Positions 1 to 19,900 are shown, counted from the stretch's first letter. The stretch is DNA of 64,000 nucleotides from Gigantopelta aegis (GCF_016097555.1 NC_054702.1:81998124-82062123); one strand, 5' to 3'. Translations and numbers: made by a program. Notes: generated by a model from the sequence alone, not told the origin.

Positions 1-188
1 AATGCATCAGAACTGGTATATCAAAGTCCATGGTATGTGCTATCTGTCTATGGGATGGAGCATATAAAATACCTCTTGCTACTGATGGGAACATGTAGCA
101 GGTTTACTCTCTAAGACTGTTAGAATTACCAAATGTTTGATAATTAATAAATCAATGTGCTGTAGTGGTGTCATCAAACAAAACATTT
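1..188 (+). repeat. tRNA-derived SINE, B-type tail, cut by the window edge
   Basis: Contains the SINE body (ggtatatcaaag, ggtatgtgctatc, gggatgg, cataaaa) and the B-type tail (accaaatgtttga, taataaatcaatgtgct, gtggtgtcatcaaacaaaac). The same body and tail recur at 5183-5495 and 63648-63955. The tRNA-like head would lie before position 1. Confidence 0.85.
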
Positions 189-771
189 AACTTTTTATTG
201 ATGGTGTAATGTCTCACTTCCTTGTCTGATTGTCTGAGTGACATGAGGAAAGTGTTGTGACCAGCTTGGTATATGATTACATACTTTGTTTTTAGGTTTG
301 CTTAGTGATTTAAAAATTATAATCATTATTATGGTAAAAAGAAATAAGGGAACACATGGAATCGTTGATCAAATTTAATTTACTACTAGCCTAATAATGT
401 CTGTATTTCACACAGAGTTGTAATGGAAGGATTTACTGTTAGTCGTGTCAAATTGACTGCCAGCAACACAGTCAACTTCTGACACTCTGGATTGAGGGGT
501 TTTGTAACTACTAGTAATTGCTGTTACTATTTGAGTGATCCCTAATTTCTTTCCATCAGTATATGAACACTGGTATGAAGTAAAGCAACATCAATTCATT
601 AATGGTCTTTGGGCCATGCCAAGTGGAGAGGGACATTGAGGTAGTTGTTGCTCAGCCCCAAATGACAATTACCCTTTGTCCTTTAAAAATGCCCTAGCTA
701 TTTGCACTTGTTATGGTCTTGTGATTATTTTACTTGTAAATGCTTCAGTTTTCATTTTAACTATGTTGCAG

Positions 772-1041
772 AGTTTGACATCATTTGAAGACCGTTATTT
801 TATGTCTTTGCTGCTTCAACCTAGAAGCCTGGTGTTAGTTCAGAGTGACATGTACAAACTTCACCTTCATGGGATTGCCGAAAGAACAGAAGACCACATT
901 ACTGAAAGTGTTTCTAACTTAGACTTCTGCCCTGGTGTCAATTTGGGGGATGTGTTGAAACGTGGTACAAGAATATCATTAACAATTCGCTATGTTCCAA
1001 AAGTGCTAAAAGTAAAACTCATGCTTGGAAAGAAAAGATGA
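772..1041 (+). CDS. ALKBH6: ALKBH6-like dioxygenase, last coding exon (partial gene)
   Basis: The exon follows a pyrimidine-bearing acceptor (ttgcag, ending at 771) and is open in phase 0 for 89 codons to TGA at 1039-1041. The product resembles the C-terminus of AlkB homolog 6, an Fe(II)/2-oxoglutarate-dependent dioxygenase: an LLQPRSL strand, an LHGIAE segment whose His would be the third iron ligand, and RGTRISLTIR, whose first Arg would bind 2-oxoglutarate and whose second is the other AlkB-signature Arg. It ends in VPKVLKVKLMLGKKR. Earlier exons, with the HxD iron ligands, are not visible and should lie before position 1. The Met at 676 lies in upstream intron sequence and is not a start. 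Family identity is from recalled motifs. Confidence 0.85.
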   Translation, partial: SLTSFEDRYFMSLLLQPRSLVLVQSDMYKLHLHGIAERTEDHITESVSNLDFCPGVNLGDVLKRGTRISLTIRYVPKVLKVKLMLGKKR

Positions 1042-1043
1042 AA

Positions 1044-1049
1044 AATAAA
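1044..1049 (+). promoter_or_regulatory. Candidate poly(A) signal AATAAA of ALKBH6
   Basis: A canonical AATAAA starts two bases after the ALKBH6 stop codon, so the 3' UTR would be only a few tens of bases. No closer or better signal is evident. Confidence 0.5.
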
Positions 1050-1210
1050 GACTTTTCATTTTACAAATATTATTTCTGTTGAAAAAACAACAACATTGTT
1101 TTATTACATGTTGACTTCACCTGCTTTCTCAAATAAGAATGTCATAATTCTAGCACTACTCTTTAAGTTATTTACTAAAATATACTTTTATGTGTAAAGA
1201 CAGTTTCCAT

Positions 1211-1300
1211 CCCAACTGGTGGATTCCAGGTATCCCAGTTGGTGGATTCCAGGTATCCCAGTTGGTGGATTCCAGGTATCCCAGTTGGTGGATTCCAGGT
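1211..1300 (+). repeat. Minisatellite, 23-bp unit, about 4 copies
   Basis: Near-perfect tandem copies of a unit containing ggtggattccaggtatccca. Lies between ALKBH6 and the large array. Confidence 0.95.
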
Positions 1301-1507
1301 TATTGAAATTATAATCTAAGAATATCACAGACACACGATTCCAGACATAAGGTTGATTTCATGTCCTATACTAATGTTGCAATTATTAAATTGTTATACA
1401 GTAGAGATATAAACATGTCAAACCTCTTGGGGGTTTTGGGAGAGAAAGAATTGATTTTGATATTGGTAGCCAAATTACACAACTCTCATATATTGTCTCT
1501 GCTCAGG

Positions 1508-1622
1508 GATGGGGTGATAGGGGTGGGGATGGGGATGGGGTGATAGGGGTGTGGATGGGGTGATAGGGGTGTGGATGGGGTGATAGGGGTGTGGTGGGGA
1601 TGGGGAGATAGGGGTGGGGGCA
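1508..1622 (+). repeat. G-rich minisatellite (GGGGTGATAGGGGTGTGGAT-like, about 20 bp)
   Basis: Five to six imperfect copies with regularly spaced runs of three to four G on the + strand, so G-quadruplex formation is possible. Followed by a T run at 1646-1656. Confidence 0.9.
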
Positions 1623-2440
1623 GTATGTAGTTCAGTGGACCCCCTTTTTTTTTTTCTGTGCTATTTCTTAATAGTAGGAGCAGCATCTGATTTCTTCTTT
1701 CACTCTAGATAAAGAATCCTAATATCGTTATAGCTTACATTTGTACATGTATGTGTTGAGGTATTGTCTAACATACCTTCCTTTTTTCTATATCCTGCCC
1801 TGTCCATCCATCTGAAATGTTAAAGGATAAATATCCTCATAATATAAGCCACCATGAGTTTGCTGCCATGTTAAGATCTTTCAGACAAATGGAGCCAGTT
1901 TAAGGACTAAACATGCATATTAAATTCATTTTCTTGTTCAGAATATTAGTATCTGTATATGCAATGTGTTTCTCATCATCTTAATGTTTTCAGCAGCTAA
2001 AACCTCAAATTATTTCCTAATATGTATATTATTGTATGTATGAAATAGGATGGGGAAAACATCCAGAGTCCAACCTATGTTGAATATCCATTTGAAGGAC
2101 TCTATTGGTTTCAATTACTCAGTGATATGCTTAAATAAGTATATAGTGTATTATCAAACCTGGGTAGTGTTAATTTGTTATGCAGTTCTTTCTTGTCAAC
2201 ATTTAGTGGTTTAATTCCATGTTGGTTTTGCTTTTAAAATTTCTTTTATCTATTATATTTCCAATATATTTTCTTAAATTGTTTGACGAGTTTTCTTTTT
2301 CGTTTCTTTTAGAGGAATTGGCTTTTTATTTAGTATGGTGGGTTTTTTTTTACAATGGCTTTACAACATGAAAGACTACATACGTATGTATATCCGTACC
2401 ATTTTATGGCTATGCATGTTTTTATACATTATTTTGTATG
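1623..2440. other. AT-rich intergenic DNA
   Basis: No credible coding exon, RNA gene or clear repeat was seen here. It forms the left flank of the 139-bp array. Confidence 0.6.
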
Positions 2441-4856
2441 TGTTGGTGTGCAGTACAGTATAACATAATATTATGGGGGAAGGGTGCCATATTGATTGAA
2501 ATCTCTCAATGTTGAGGGGCAAGATGTAGCCCAGTGGTAAAGCAGTCAACTGATGCGCGGTCGGTCTAGGATCAATCCCTGTTGGTGTGCAGTACAGTAT
2601 AACATAATATTATGGGGGAAGGGTGCCATATTGATTGAAATCTCTCAATGTTGAGGGGCAGGATGTAGCCCAGTGGTAAAGCAGTCAACTGATGCGCGGT
2701 CGGTCTAGGATCAATCCCTGTTGGTGTGCAGTACAGTATAACATAATATTATGGGGGAAGGGTGCCATATTGATTGAAATCTCTCAATGTTGAGGGGCAG
2801 GATGTAGCCCAGTGGTAAAGCAGTCAACTGATGCGCGGTCGGTCTAGGATCAATCCCTGTTGGTGTGCAGTACAGTATAACATAATATTATGGGGGAAGG
2901 GTGCCATATTGATTGAAATCTCTCAATGTTGAGGGGCAAAGATGTAGCCCAGTGGTAAAGCAGTCAACTGATGCGCGGTCGGTCTAGGATCAATCCCTGT
3001 TGGTGTGCAGTACAGTATAACATAATATTATGGGGGAAGGGTGCCATATTGATTGAAATCTCTCAATGTTGAGGGGCAGGATGTAGCCCAGTGGTAAAGC
3101 AGTCAACTGATGCGCGGTCGGTCTAGGATCAATCGGTCTAGGATCAATCCCTGTTGGTGTGCAGTACAGTATAACATAATATTATGGGGGAAGGGTGCCA
3201 TATTGATTGAAATCTCTCAATGTTGAGGGGTAAGATGTAGCCCAGTGGTAAAGCAGTCAACTGATGCGCGGTCGGTCTAGGATCAATCCCTGTTGGTGTG
3301 CAGTACAGTATAACATAATATTATGGGGGAAGGGTGCCATATTGATTGAAATCTCTCAATGTTGAGGGGCAGGATGTAGCCCAGTGGTAAAGCAGTCAAC
3401 TGATGCGCGGTCGGTCTAGGATCAATCCCTGTTGGTGTGCAGTACAGTATAACATAATATTATGGGGGAAGGGTGCCATATTGATTGAAATCTCTCAATG
3501 TTGAGGGGCAGGATGATGTAGCCCTGATGTGGTAAAGCAGTCAACTGATGCGCGGTCGGTCTAGGATCAATCCCTGTTGGTGTGCAGTACAGTATAACAT
3601 AATATTATGGGGGAAGGGTGCCATATTGATTGAAATCTCTCAATGTTGAGGGGCAGGATGTAGCCCGTTGTGGTAAAGCAGTCAACTGATGCGCGGTCGG
3701 TCTAGGATCAATCCCTGTTGGTGTGCAGTACAGTATAACATAATATTATGTGTGCAGTACAGTATAACATAATATTATGGGGGAAGGGTGCCATATTGAT
3801 TGAAATCTCTCAATGTTGAGGGGTAAGATGTAGCCCAGTGGTAAAGCAGTCAACTGATGCGCGGTCGGTCTAGGATCAATCCCTGTTGGTGTGCAGTACA
3901 GTATAACATAATATTATGGGGGAAGGGTGCCATATTGATTGAAATCTCTCAATGTTGAGGGGCAGGATGTAGCCCAGTGGTAAAGCAGTCAACTGATGCG
4001 CGGTCGGTCTAGGATCAATCCCTGTTGGTGTGCAGTACAGTATAACATAATATTATGGGGGAAGGGTGCCATATTGATTGAAATCTCTCAATGTTGAGGG
4101 GCAGGATGTAGCCCAGTGGTAAAGCAGTCAACTGATGCGCGGTCGGTCTAGGATCAATCCCTGTTGGTGTGCAGTACAGTATAACATAATATTATGGGGG
4201 AAAGGTGCCATATTGATTGAAATCTCTCAATGTTGAGGGGTAAGATGTAGCCCGGTGGTAAAGCAGTCAACTGATGCGTAGGATCAATCCCTGTTGGTGT
4301 GCAGTACAGTATAACATAATATTATGGGGGAAGGGTGCCATATTGATTGAAATCTCTCAATGTTGAGGGGCAGGATGTAGCCCGGTGGTAAAGCAGTCAA
4401 CTGATGCGCGGTCGGTCTAGGATCAATCCCTGTTGGTGTGCAGTACAGTATAACATAATATTATGGGGGAAGGGTGCCATATTGATTGAAATCTCTCAAT
4501 GTTGAGGGGCAGGATGTAGCCCAGTGGTAAAGCAGTCAACTGATGCGCGGTCGGTCTAGGATCAATCCCTGTTGGTGTGCAGTACAGTATAACATAATAT
4601 TATGGGGGAAGGGTGCCATATTGATTGAAATCTCTCAATGTTGAGGGGTAAGATGTAGCCCAGTGGTAAAGCAGTCAACTGATGCGCGGTCGGTCTAGGA
4701 TCAATCCCTGTTGGTGTGCAGTACAGTATAACATAATATTATGGGGGAAGGGTGCCATATTGATTGAAATCTCTCAATGTTGAGGGGCAGGATGTAGCCC
4801 AGTGGTAAAGCAGTCAACTGATGCGCGGTCGGTCTAGGATCAATCCCTGTTGGTGT
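2441..4856 (+). repeat. Tandem array 1: 139-bp unit, 17 copies, containing a SINE tRNA-like head
   Basis: Each unit joins about 75 bp of unique-looking DNA (tgttggtgtgcagtacag, then gggggaagggtgccat) to about 65 bp that is a SINE 5' head: gatgtagcccagtggtaaag (A-box-like) and ggtctaggatcaatccc (B-box-like). The motif gatgtagccc or a variant recurs about 17 times. Copies are nearly identical with a few local events: a short duplication near 3120-3145, one near 3725-3780, insertions near 3513 and 3660, and a deletion near 4270. The last unit continues into a SINE body at 4857. Confidence 0.97.
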
Positions 4857-5150
4857 ACCCATTGGCTTATTTCTCGTTCCATCCAGTGCTCCCCAACTGG
4901 TGTAACAAAGGATGTGGTATGTACTATCCTGTCTGTGGGATGATGCGTATAAAAGATACCTTGCTACTAATCCAAACATATAGCCCTTTGTGTGGTGGCA
5001 GCGTGTTTCCTCGCATCTGTGTCGTCCTTAACCATAATTATAATGTGTTGAATGTGTCATAAAATAAAAACATTCCTTCCTACCAAATGTTTGACATCCA
5101 TGATTAATAAATGAATGTGCTCTAGTGGTGTCATTAAACAAAACAAACTT
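4785..5150 (+). repeat. tRNA-derived SINE with A-type and B-type tails in series
   Basis: The head belongs to the last unit of array 1. The body follows (cccattggcttatttctcg, ggtatgtactatcctgtctg, gcgtataaaagatacc). The tail first reads A-type (gtccttaaccataattata, gtgttgaatgtgtcataaaa, cattccttcc), then switches to B-type (accaaatgtttgacatcc, gattaataaatgaatgtgct, aaacaaac). Other copies carry one tail only, so this looks like a recombinant. Confidence 0.85.
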
Positions 5151-5182
5151 TAAATGTTTTCCTTCCTTCCTCAAAATGTTTT

Positions 5183-5495
5183 GAGGCGTGAATTAACCGA
5201 GTGGTAAAGTGCTTGCCTGAGGTGTGGTCAGTCTGGGATCGATCCCCATTGGTGGGCCTATTGGGCTATTTATTGTTTCAGGCAGCTCACCACAACTGGT
5301 ATATCAAAGGCCGTGGTATGTGCTGTTCTGTCTGTGGGATGGTGCACATAAAAGATCCATTGCTACTAATGGGAAAAATGTAGAGGGTTTCCTCTTTGAG
5401 ACTATATGTCAAAATTAGCAAATGTTTGACATCCAATAGCCGATGATTAATAAATCGATGTGCTTCAGTGGTGTTATTAAATAATACAAACTTTA
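5183..5495 (+). repeat. Full-length tRNA-derived SINE, B-type tail
   Basis: Head with gaggcgtgaattaaccgag and gggatcgatccc, body with caactggtatatcaaaggc and gcacataaaagatcc, tail with caaatgtttgacatccaata and attaataaatcgatgtgc. Lies about 30 bp after the previous SINE in the same orientation. Confidence 0.9.
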
Positions 5496-6482
5496 ACAGT
5501 TTCTTCTAAATGTTTTGACAGCTTATGTATCAATTGGTGCAGATGTAAAACTGTGTTTGAACAAAAAACAAAAACAAAAACAAACGACTATGCACAAAAG
5601 TAAGTTTACTTTTAATATTAAAACATAAACAAGTGTAGTTTGGCGGGATTTCAAACTGTTGATCACAACAGTAATGGATCCACAGGAGCCCCACCCCCAT
5701 TCCCGCCCGCTCCCCCATTGATCCATGTCCACAATATGTGTTTTCAAATTAATGGGCAAAAATGTGCCAATTTTGCATGTACACATAAAATTAAAATATA
5801 TGTCAGTTTTCAGCCTTTATAATTGGTGAAAGGAGCTCTCAAAATGTGGAAATTATAGGTCTTTAAAGACAAAATATATTAATAAAATTTCTTTTCCTCC
5901 ACTATTCTTCCATTCATTTTACCTCCCTTTCTCTTCAACAGTTTAAAAACTGAAGAAACAATAATTATTGTGGAGAAAACAAAAGATTTTAATAAAATGG
6001 CAAACGTCTATATGATTGTTCTTATATGCACAGAATGTATTTTTGTACTATTCCACCATTTTCTGACCCAGCACAGTTACAACGTCTTGTATGTATATTG
6101 CACGTATTTGTAAATGCAGTACCTTTAATGTGTTCATCTTAGTTCATTCATATATTAAGTCCCTTAGCCTGTTCGGGTATCTGAAGGTCAGATTCCATTT
6201 GTTCTCATCTTATGCCATCATGCGTCGCTTGCATATCCTAAATGTATATGGTTCAGATTCCATATATACTTCATCGCAACAATAAAAAAAATCATCAGGT
6301 AAGGTATCCAATAAGGATACGCATATAAAAACGTAATACACTATATATGCAGTCTACCCAAAGCCTTTGCATAGAAAGTAATGTTTTGCGGATCACGGAT
6401 TGTGTATATCAATATAACGAATCTGGTCTTTGGTCATTAACTACATTCTGTAGCAGTAACGTAATATTATGTCAATGTGTGA
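5496..6482. other. Non-coding DNA downstream of the FReD gene, probably including its 3' UTR
   Basis: No coding exon recognised. The right part should be 3' UTR of the fibrinogen-domain gene. A - strand ATTAAA near 6123 is one possible weak poly(A) signal; no - strand AATAAA was found close to the stop. Confidence 0.4.
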
Positions 6483-13907
<7,425 letters not shown>

Positions 13908-14559
13908 TCTGGAAGACGTGAACTTTTACAAAAGTTTCCAACAACTGTTATCTACACAATACACACACAAAGAAATCCAGCTTGGAAATGAACACAACGA
14001 ATGAACAAACGTTGAACTAAACTGCGAATCTTTCGCCAGGTCTAAAAACGTATAGTGGTAACTTCAGATAGATATCTTTCGTGTTATAAACAGTCATTTT
14101 CTTCGACGTGGCCGTAGACGCAATCCTATATTATTGGTGACGTGCCACGGTGTTTGACGGCCAGTAGTATCGATCGGGTGGCTATGTCACAGCTGGGCTA
14201 GTTACCCGAGAACAACTGAAGAATGTGGCTTAGTTTGACCTATTGATTTACGGGGCTAGCGTACAGCGGGTAATTCCAGTTTTAAAAAAAGAAAAGAAGT
14301 CGCTTGATAAATATGTTTTTAAAAATCTACTTGTATGTTTAATTATCGATAGCTCTACAAACAGGAACTTACTCAGATTTTACAAGAGAAATGTAATGTT
14401 ATATAAACTATTTCCGTTGACCAATTTTATAAATATATAACAAATAACACCGTGCGTTAATGTTTAAGTCTGAATTGCAGTATATATTACCCGTTTGTTT
14501 AGTTCAGTCTACGGAATTTGTATTTTCATTTAGTTTAACTTCATAATATTCGAGTTTAA
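13908..14559. other. 5' flank of the FReD gene
   Basis: Presumed promoter and 5' UTR of the fibrinogen-domain gene, read leftward. No convincing TATA box or other motif could be assigned by eye. Confidence 0.3.
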
Positions 14560-14624
14560 CACCCAATAGCCGATGTATTTTTCGTGCTGGGATGTCGTTA
14601 AACATTCATTCATTCATTCATTCA
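14560..14624 (+). repeat. SINE tail fragment, C-type, ending in (ATTC)n
   Basis: acacccaatagccgatgtat, cgtgctgggatgtcgttaaa, then cattcattcattc. Related tails at 31558-31655 (reverse) and about 61470-61540. Confidence 0.75.
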
Positions 14625-15940
14625 TAATATTCGAGTTTTAAAATTTCGTTTTGTTGCACAACCAGTGAATTTAAACCATGAAAAGACCTTCGTTAGTATA
14701 AATAACATAACACTAGAAACTAGTAGTATAGCGTAGGCGAACGGGCTCCCATTTTTGTAGGTGGGGCTTTTGCCCGAATTAAACGAAAATGCCCGAATCT
14801 GGATAACATTTATTCATATTAGAATTACTACCAAACAGCTATATAGGGTTGCAAACGAATCACTACGCATTTTTACATAGATTACAAATAATACTGTGGG
14901 TTGAATGATAGCAATACATGGTGAAAAGATTTCAAATAAGCTATTGTTTTTCCAAATATCTCTTATAATTTTCACCCGAATTTGAGGATTTGCTCCAGCC
15001 CAGGGTCCCCCCCCCCACCCCCATCCGGGTCCCCCACCCCACACTCCCATCCCCTGCCCCGTCTCGTACGAGTATACATACTCTGGAATCCGAGCCTGCT
15101 TGAAGCTAGATCATAATGCTTGGAGTGTCCATAATTTTATTTCAATCAGATAGGTTTTCCTAGGCACTGCATAACAACGTATATGATCATCATTAATATT
15201 TCATGGCCCCGGCTTCTCAGTTTTCTGTCATAGAATCGAAAGCTAGCTGATGTTTACTGGACTGACTCATTCTACGTGCAGAAGAAGAAGAAGAAGAAAA
15301 AACGTCTAGAAAGAGAATGGATGGATGGTGTTTTCATATTATATGGTGTGTAGTGGAATTCCTTCCAAGAAAACCCCAATTGTGACTCCTTTCCAAATTC
15401 CCTATCTACCATGTTTATTACAGTGTATGGCCTAAATGACAGTCACGTCATAACCGCCGCCACTACTACACAAATATATAGATTGTATCGCTTTTGACAT
15501 AACAATATATACAGAGACGATAGCTACAGTGACGAAATAATATTCACTTGAACTTGTTTGGGCAAAATGCAATCGAGGACGTTTACAATTCATTTGTTTT
15601 AAAATGTTAACAAGTACACTAATCACAATAAAGTTAAAGACCAATATTAAATGTTACCCTATTTTTTCCTAACATTTTACATATATCAAAAAGTGGGTTA
15701 CTGACGTTGTCAAAGCATTGCAGATTGCATTTGTGTTAGCCTTTTACTCACTTACTTGGTTCCTTGTTGAGTGTGGCAAACTACCAAAATAGTTTGACTT
15801 TATAAAGAAAAACTGGTGGAGTGGCAAACGCATACAAAATACCAAAATAGGTTGACTTAAAAAAATATTTTAAGCAGGTCACCTGCCTGAAAACTGCACG
15901 ATGCACGTTAAATTTCTTTTTTATGTTAATATTCGTTTCC
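14625..15940. other. Non-coding DNA with a C-rich tract near 15009-15060
   Basis: No exon recognised. A possible dispersed repeat (cccgaatttgag, long C runs) is too degraded to class. Confidence 0.4.
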
Positions 15941-15949
15941 TTAAAGTTG

Positions 15950-16215
15950 AGTGGGTATTAATTTGTTTGCAATCTGGCTATGGATAACCATACCACTAAG
16001 TCGTAAACTAAGCATACTGAATTGTGGCCGATTCCTGCCACTGTTGAACGATGGCATATATCCATGAGACGAGGCGAGATGTCTGCATGTGAGCAACGGC
16101 TGAAAGGGCTTTTTGATGCCACTGGCACAGCGATTGCATGAGCTATCCCGTTCTGGACACCCATGATGCCCCAGCAGACAGGATGATCGTTTCCTTTGCA
16201 TGTCCACACTACATG
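15950..16215 (-). pseudogene. Possible degenerate RNase H domain of a non-LTR retrotransposon
   Basis: The - strand reads GNDHPVCWGIMGVQNGIAHA then VASKSPFSRCSHADI, which resembles the core of retrotransposon RNase H domains, and another frame gives IVQQWQES nearby. Several frame changes are needed, so it is a relic at best. Confidence 0.35.
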
Positions 16216-16349
16216 ATCGATGAATCACCCCAACTAATGTAGGATGTCACCTGGTGATTGCAATTCAAATAAACGTCAGCGTGCTGATAATTCGTGGTCA
16301 TATTCATAGCATAGGCCTACACTCACGGCTACATACTCGTGCTGTATGG

Positions 16350-16610
16350 CGTCAGCGATATATACACTGGACAAGATAAACGGGCCCAGATTTGGTACCA
16401 GTCGAGCATGTCTGGGACGTTCTTAGACTATTTGCCGATAGCCATCCCCTCTTTGATGTGACCCAGCTCACCTGTTTTCTGCAGTAGGAGTGACAGAAGA
16501 CCCCCCCCCCCCCCCCAAAGAGTTTCTCAGGAAAAACATGCTTTCCATGAAACACCTCTGCATTGAATATCTTGCAGCTAATGGCGGCCCGCTATTGACT
16601 TTGCTATGAA
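16350..16610 (+). pseudogene. Relic of a Tc1-like transposase C-terminus
   Basis: The + strand encodes GPDLVPVEHVWDVLRLFADS, then FDVTQLTCFLQ and, after a C run at 16501-16517 and frame changes, CIEYLAANGG. This matches the Tc1 PDLNPVEHVWD region with the third catalytic residue and the C-terminal end. Stops interrupt it. It corresponds to the part missing from the copy at 9052-10246. Confidence 0.75.
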
Positions 16611-16895
16611 CGGCGACTTCTTCGACTTTTAAAAAGAGGGAGAGCATGTTTTTTTCGTTGTTTCTTGAAATCAAATAAATCCTGTATAAAACTGTTATTA
16701 AGTGATTGACATAAATTTGTGCTTTTCATCATTACCATTGGATTTCATTGTTTATATATTTCAGCACATTGTCCATGTGACTTAACTTGTTGCGATAATG
16801 GAAGCAATGGTTCTGTATTTATCACAAAGCTTTTATATGAAATAATAACGACTGGGAAAGAATAACACATACTATAAAACTTTTTACGACTTTGC

Positions 16896-16901
16896 TTTAT
16901 T
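16896..16901 (-). promoter_or_regulatory. Candidate distal poly(A) signal of TMEM63
   Basis: AATAAA on the - strand, about 4 kb beyond the TMEM63 stop. Other AATAAA-like sites lie nearer (for example near 20447), so this is only one option. Confidence 0.2.
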
Positions 16902-19900
16902 GACCATGTATATTGTTATTTTGAAGCATAACAAATATATCAGTTAGAGAACAAACTAGAGTTAAGCAAAACAAATATCACAGTGCAAGAAAATTGTATA
17001 AATAATAAACACTAACTAGCAAAAGCTTTAGTTAATAAGTAATTTCTGTTCCAGGGGACATTATGCATTTTATAGTGGTTGTATGGCAAGTGATATTGTA
17101 AAACTGCAACATCGAGAAAATTAAAAAAAAAAAACACCTGATTTTACACTATCAAATATTGCCTAATAATGGATCAAATAACATGCACATACATATATAT
17201 ACCGGTACATTTGTACTTGTAAAGCATGCTAAATTTGTTCACAAAGAAAACTTTAAAATTATGGAGTGCTGACAGAAAAGCACAAGGATAATTATTGTGC
17301 TTCATTATATGCATAATGTATGACCACTGTACTAATGGAATATTGAGTATGAACTCCAAAAAATGCAAAAACAAAACAATAGATTATATCTTAGCACAAA
17401 CCCTCCACTTGAACCCTTTTGTTTTCCATTTTTACCCCCTTTTGTTTTTAAATAAAAACTATTCCAACATTACAAATCTTTTATTTGCTTCCATTCAAAG
17501 TCCTATTAGGCATAATTATTACATATTACACATTAATATCAGAATTCAGAATACTGAGTAACATAACAACTAGTTACACTAGTATAATCTTATATCAATA
17601 TAAGATGCTATGTCAGACATCTAGAATTCTATCAGAATTTTATCTTACATATAATTATTTAATGTCTTTTTAAAATACTATCAGGATCTATGTCTTTGTT
17701 GCTGTAAATAAAACTACACATCACAATTCATTATAATGAATACCTTTGAGAAGAAAAATAGTAAAGATGTCTGGGGACATTTTACATCTAAATGTAGTTT
17801 ACCAATGGTCAGTTTTAATATTATGGAATATTGACATTTAACAGTATCTTATTTTAAAGTGTTTCAACAGCTTAATGCATATGGACACAAAAATACATCA
17901 ATCAAGCTATTGAACCCAAACTTATTTCAACACATATTTGTTGTGTTAAATAAAATTTTGGTAAACATTTGGCAAGTAGAATCAAACTACTGTTGACATA
18001 TTTTTAGAAACTGTAGAGATACTTACTGCCTTAAATATTTTTAAACATTTGTGAAATATACCCATAATGCTGTTATGCTTAGAATCACCAAATCTGCATG
18101 ATCACAATATCATACTGAATCTTAATATTAAAATACAATCACATTACATTTCACAAAGGAAGTTATCATAACACTGTTAAGTTAAACACACAGAAATGCA
18201 TAAACATCTAACAGAGAGAGATTAAAAGGACAATCATGTGGAAATAATTAAGTATTGCACAAATATTGTTACAAAAATTTAATATACAAGAGTGCAGAGT
18301 ATCTAAATATGCAGATTAAACGGATATTAAACAGTAAAAAGATACCATGTTATTGAGGAATGACATTTGCTTGTTTGATTAGTATAATCAACTTTCAAAC
18401 TTTTATCAGAAAAAATCTCCTCAAAAGCACAGGGATTCATACCATACTACTCAACGTTTGCTAGGGATATTTCGAAAAACATGTCAAAGAAAGCAACAGC
18501 TACTGCATTTATTGTGCTCAATGACATAATGTAATTGTAATCATGCATTACTATAGTGACGTATGAAACAGCCAAACATCAAAATCTCACTGATCATGAC
18601 ATGTATTTGGTATATCCCTAGGGAAAATTGAGTAGTATTTTTGCTATTTGACACATAATTATAATACACATGTACACGTGTATTACGATAATATTTTCTG
18701 TTTATCACACATACAAAAGACTCGTCATAAAGTGTATTTTGTATTACTAGAATAACAATAAAAAATAACATGTATATGGAAATAATGAATTATGGGGAGC
18801 TCTGAATTCCACAACCATCTTCACAAATAATGCAGATGTAACAAAACAGATTTGAATCATGCACAACAGACATAATTAGAAAAATTCACAAATGAGAAAT
18901 ATAAAAATTTGTAAAATGCACTCTTGAATAAGTGTGTTTATTGAAAATAAGTTACAATCCTAGAAACAAAGATAGTTCATGTATTACTACTAAAGGACTT
19001 TTAAACAACAGCTGCATGCATGGAAACCAATGTGATTAGTTTTCAATCACAGCCACAAACCTTTAATGTATTAAATTTTTTAGCAACATATTTTATTATT
19101 TTAAGTGAATAAACTGCAGATAAGAAAAGTTTAATCTGTATAGGAAAGGAATGTTTGATACTAATCTTGCACTTTGTTTAATCAGTGGGGTGTTTTCAAA
19201 CAGTAACTAGGTGCAGCAGGGTCAGCACATGAGAAAAGACACCCACTTCTGCCACATATTCAATATATACAATCATGTATATTTTACATCTTAGAAAGAC
19301 AATGTTAAAGATTGTTTGGTTTAACGACACCACTAGAGCAGAAAGAAAATGTGTACCAACTGTTAAAACAGTGATGGACGAAACTAACAATCAGTGGAAT
19401 ATATTAATAGTTTTCTCTACTACATGTAGCTTTGGTTAGAATTTGTATGGTATCGGCTTAATAAAAACATAAACATATTAAATAAGCTCCAATGCCTGTA
19501 AATAGATTTTTTTTCTTGGACCCACTAACTTAAATTTCTGAAATATTCCATGATTATTTTTATTGCAGTTGAGGTCTTATTAGTGATAAAAACCACACAC
19601 ACACAAGTATAATGCATTTTGATATAAACAACTGTCAGTGATTTTTAATATCCTTAATTCAAGCATAACAATATCTGTGTGACCATATACATTTAAATGT
19701 CAGCATTACGATACGGTAACGTATCGGGTGTGCTCCGAAATGGGTATTTCTAAGTACTCGAAGTAAAAACCTTTGCATTCACGTGGACTTGTAAGGAACT
19801 GGATTTTGATGTCGTTAAAATAGTGAACAACGATGGAGGTTCTGACCAATTCAGCTGTATATTACTTATTTTTAATACCAATAAATACAGTTATAAAGAG

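Noticed and set aside
2520..4850. A cluster of true tRNA genes
   Set aside because: Only the A/B-box-like 5' region is tRNA-like; no acceptor-stem pairing or complete cloverleaf is apparent, and the sequence matches SINE heads elsewhere in the window.
14725..15062. Possible dispersed repeat shared with 34790-35150
   Set aside because: Only scattered short similarity (C-rich end, gcccgaattt/tttactcgcatttgg); no clear termini, so not annotated as an element.
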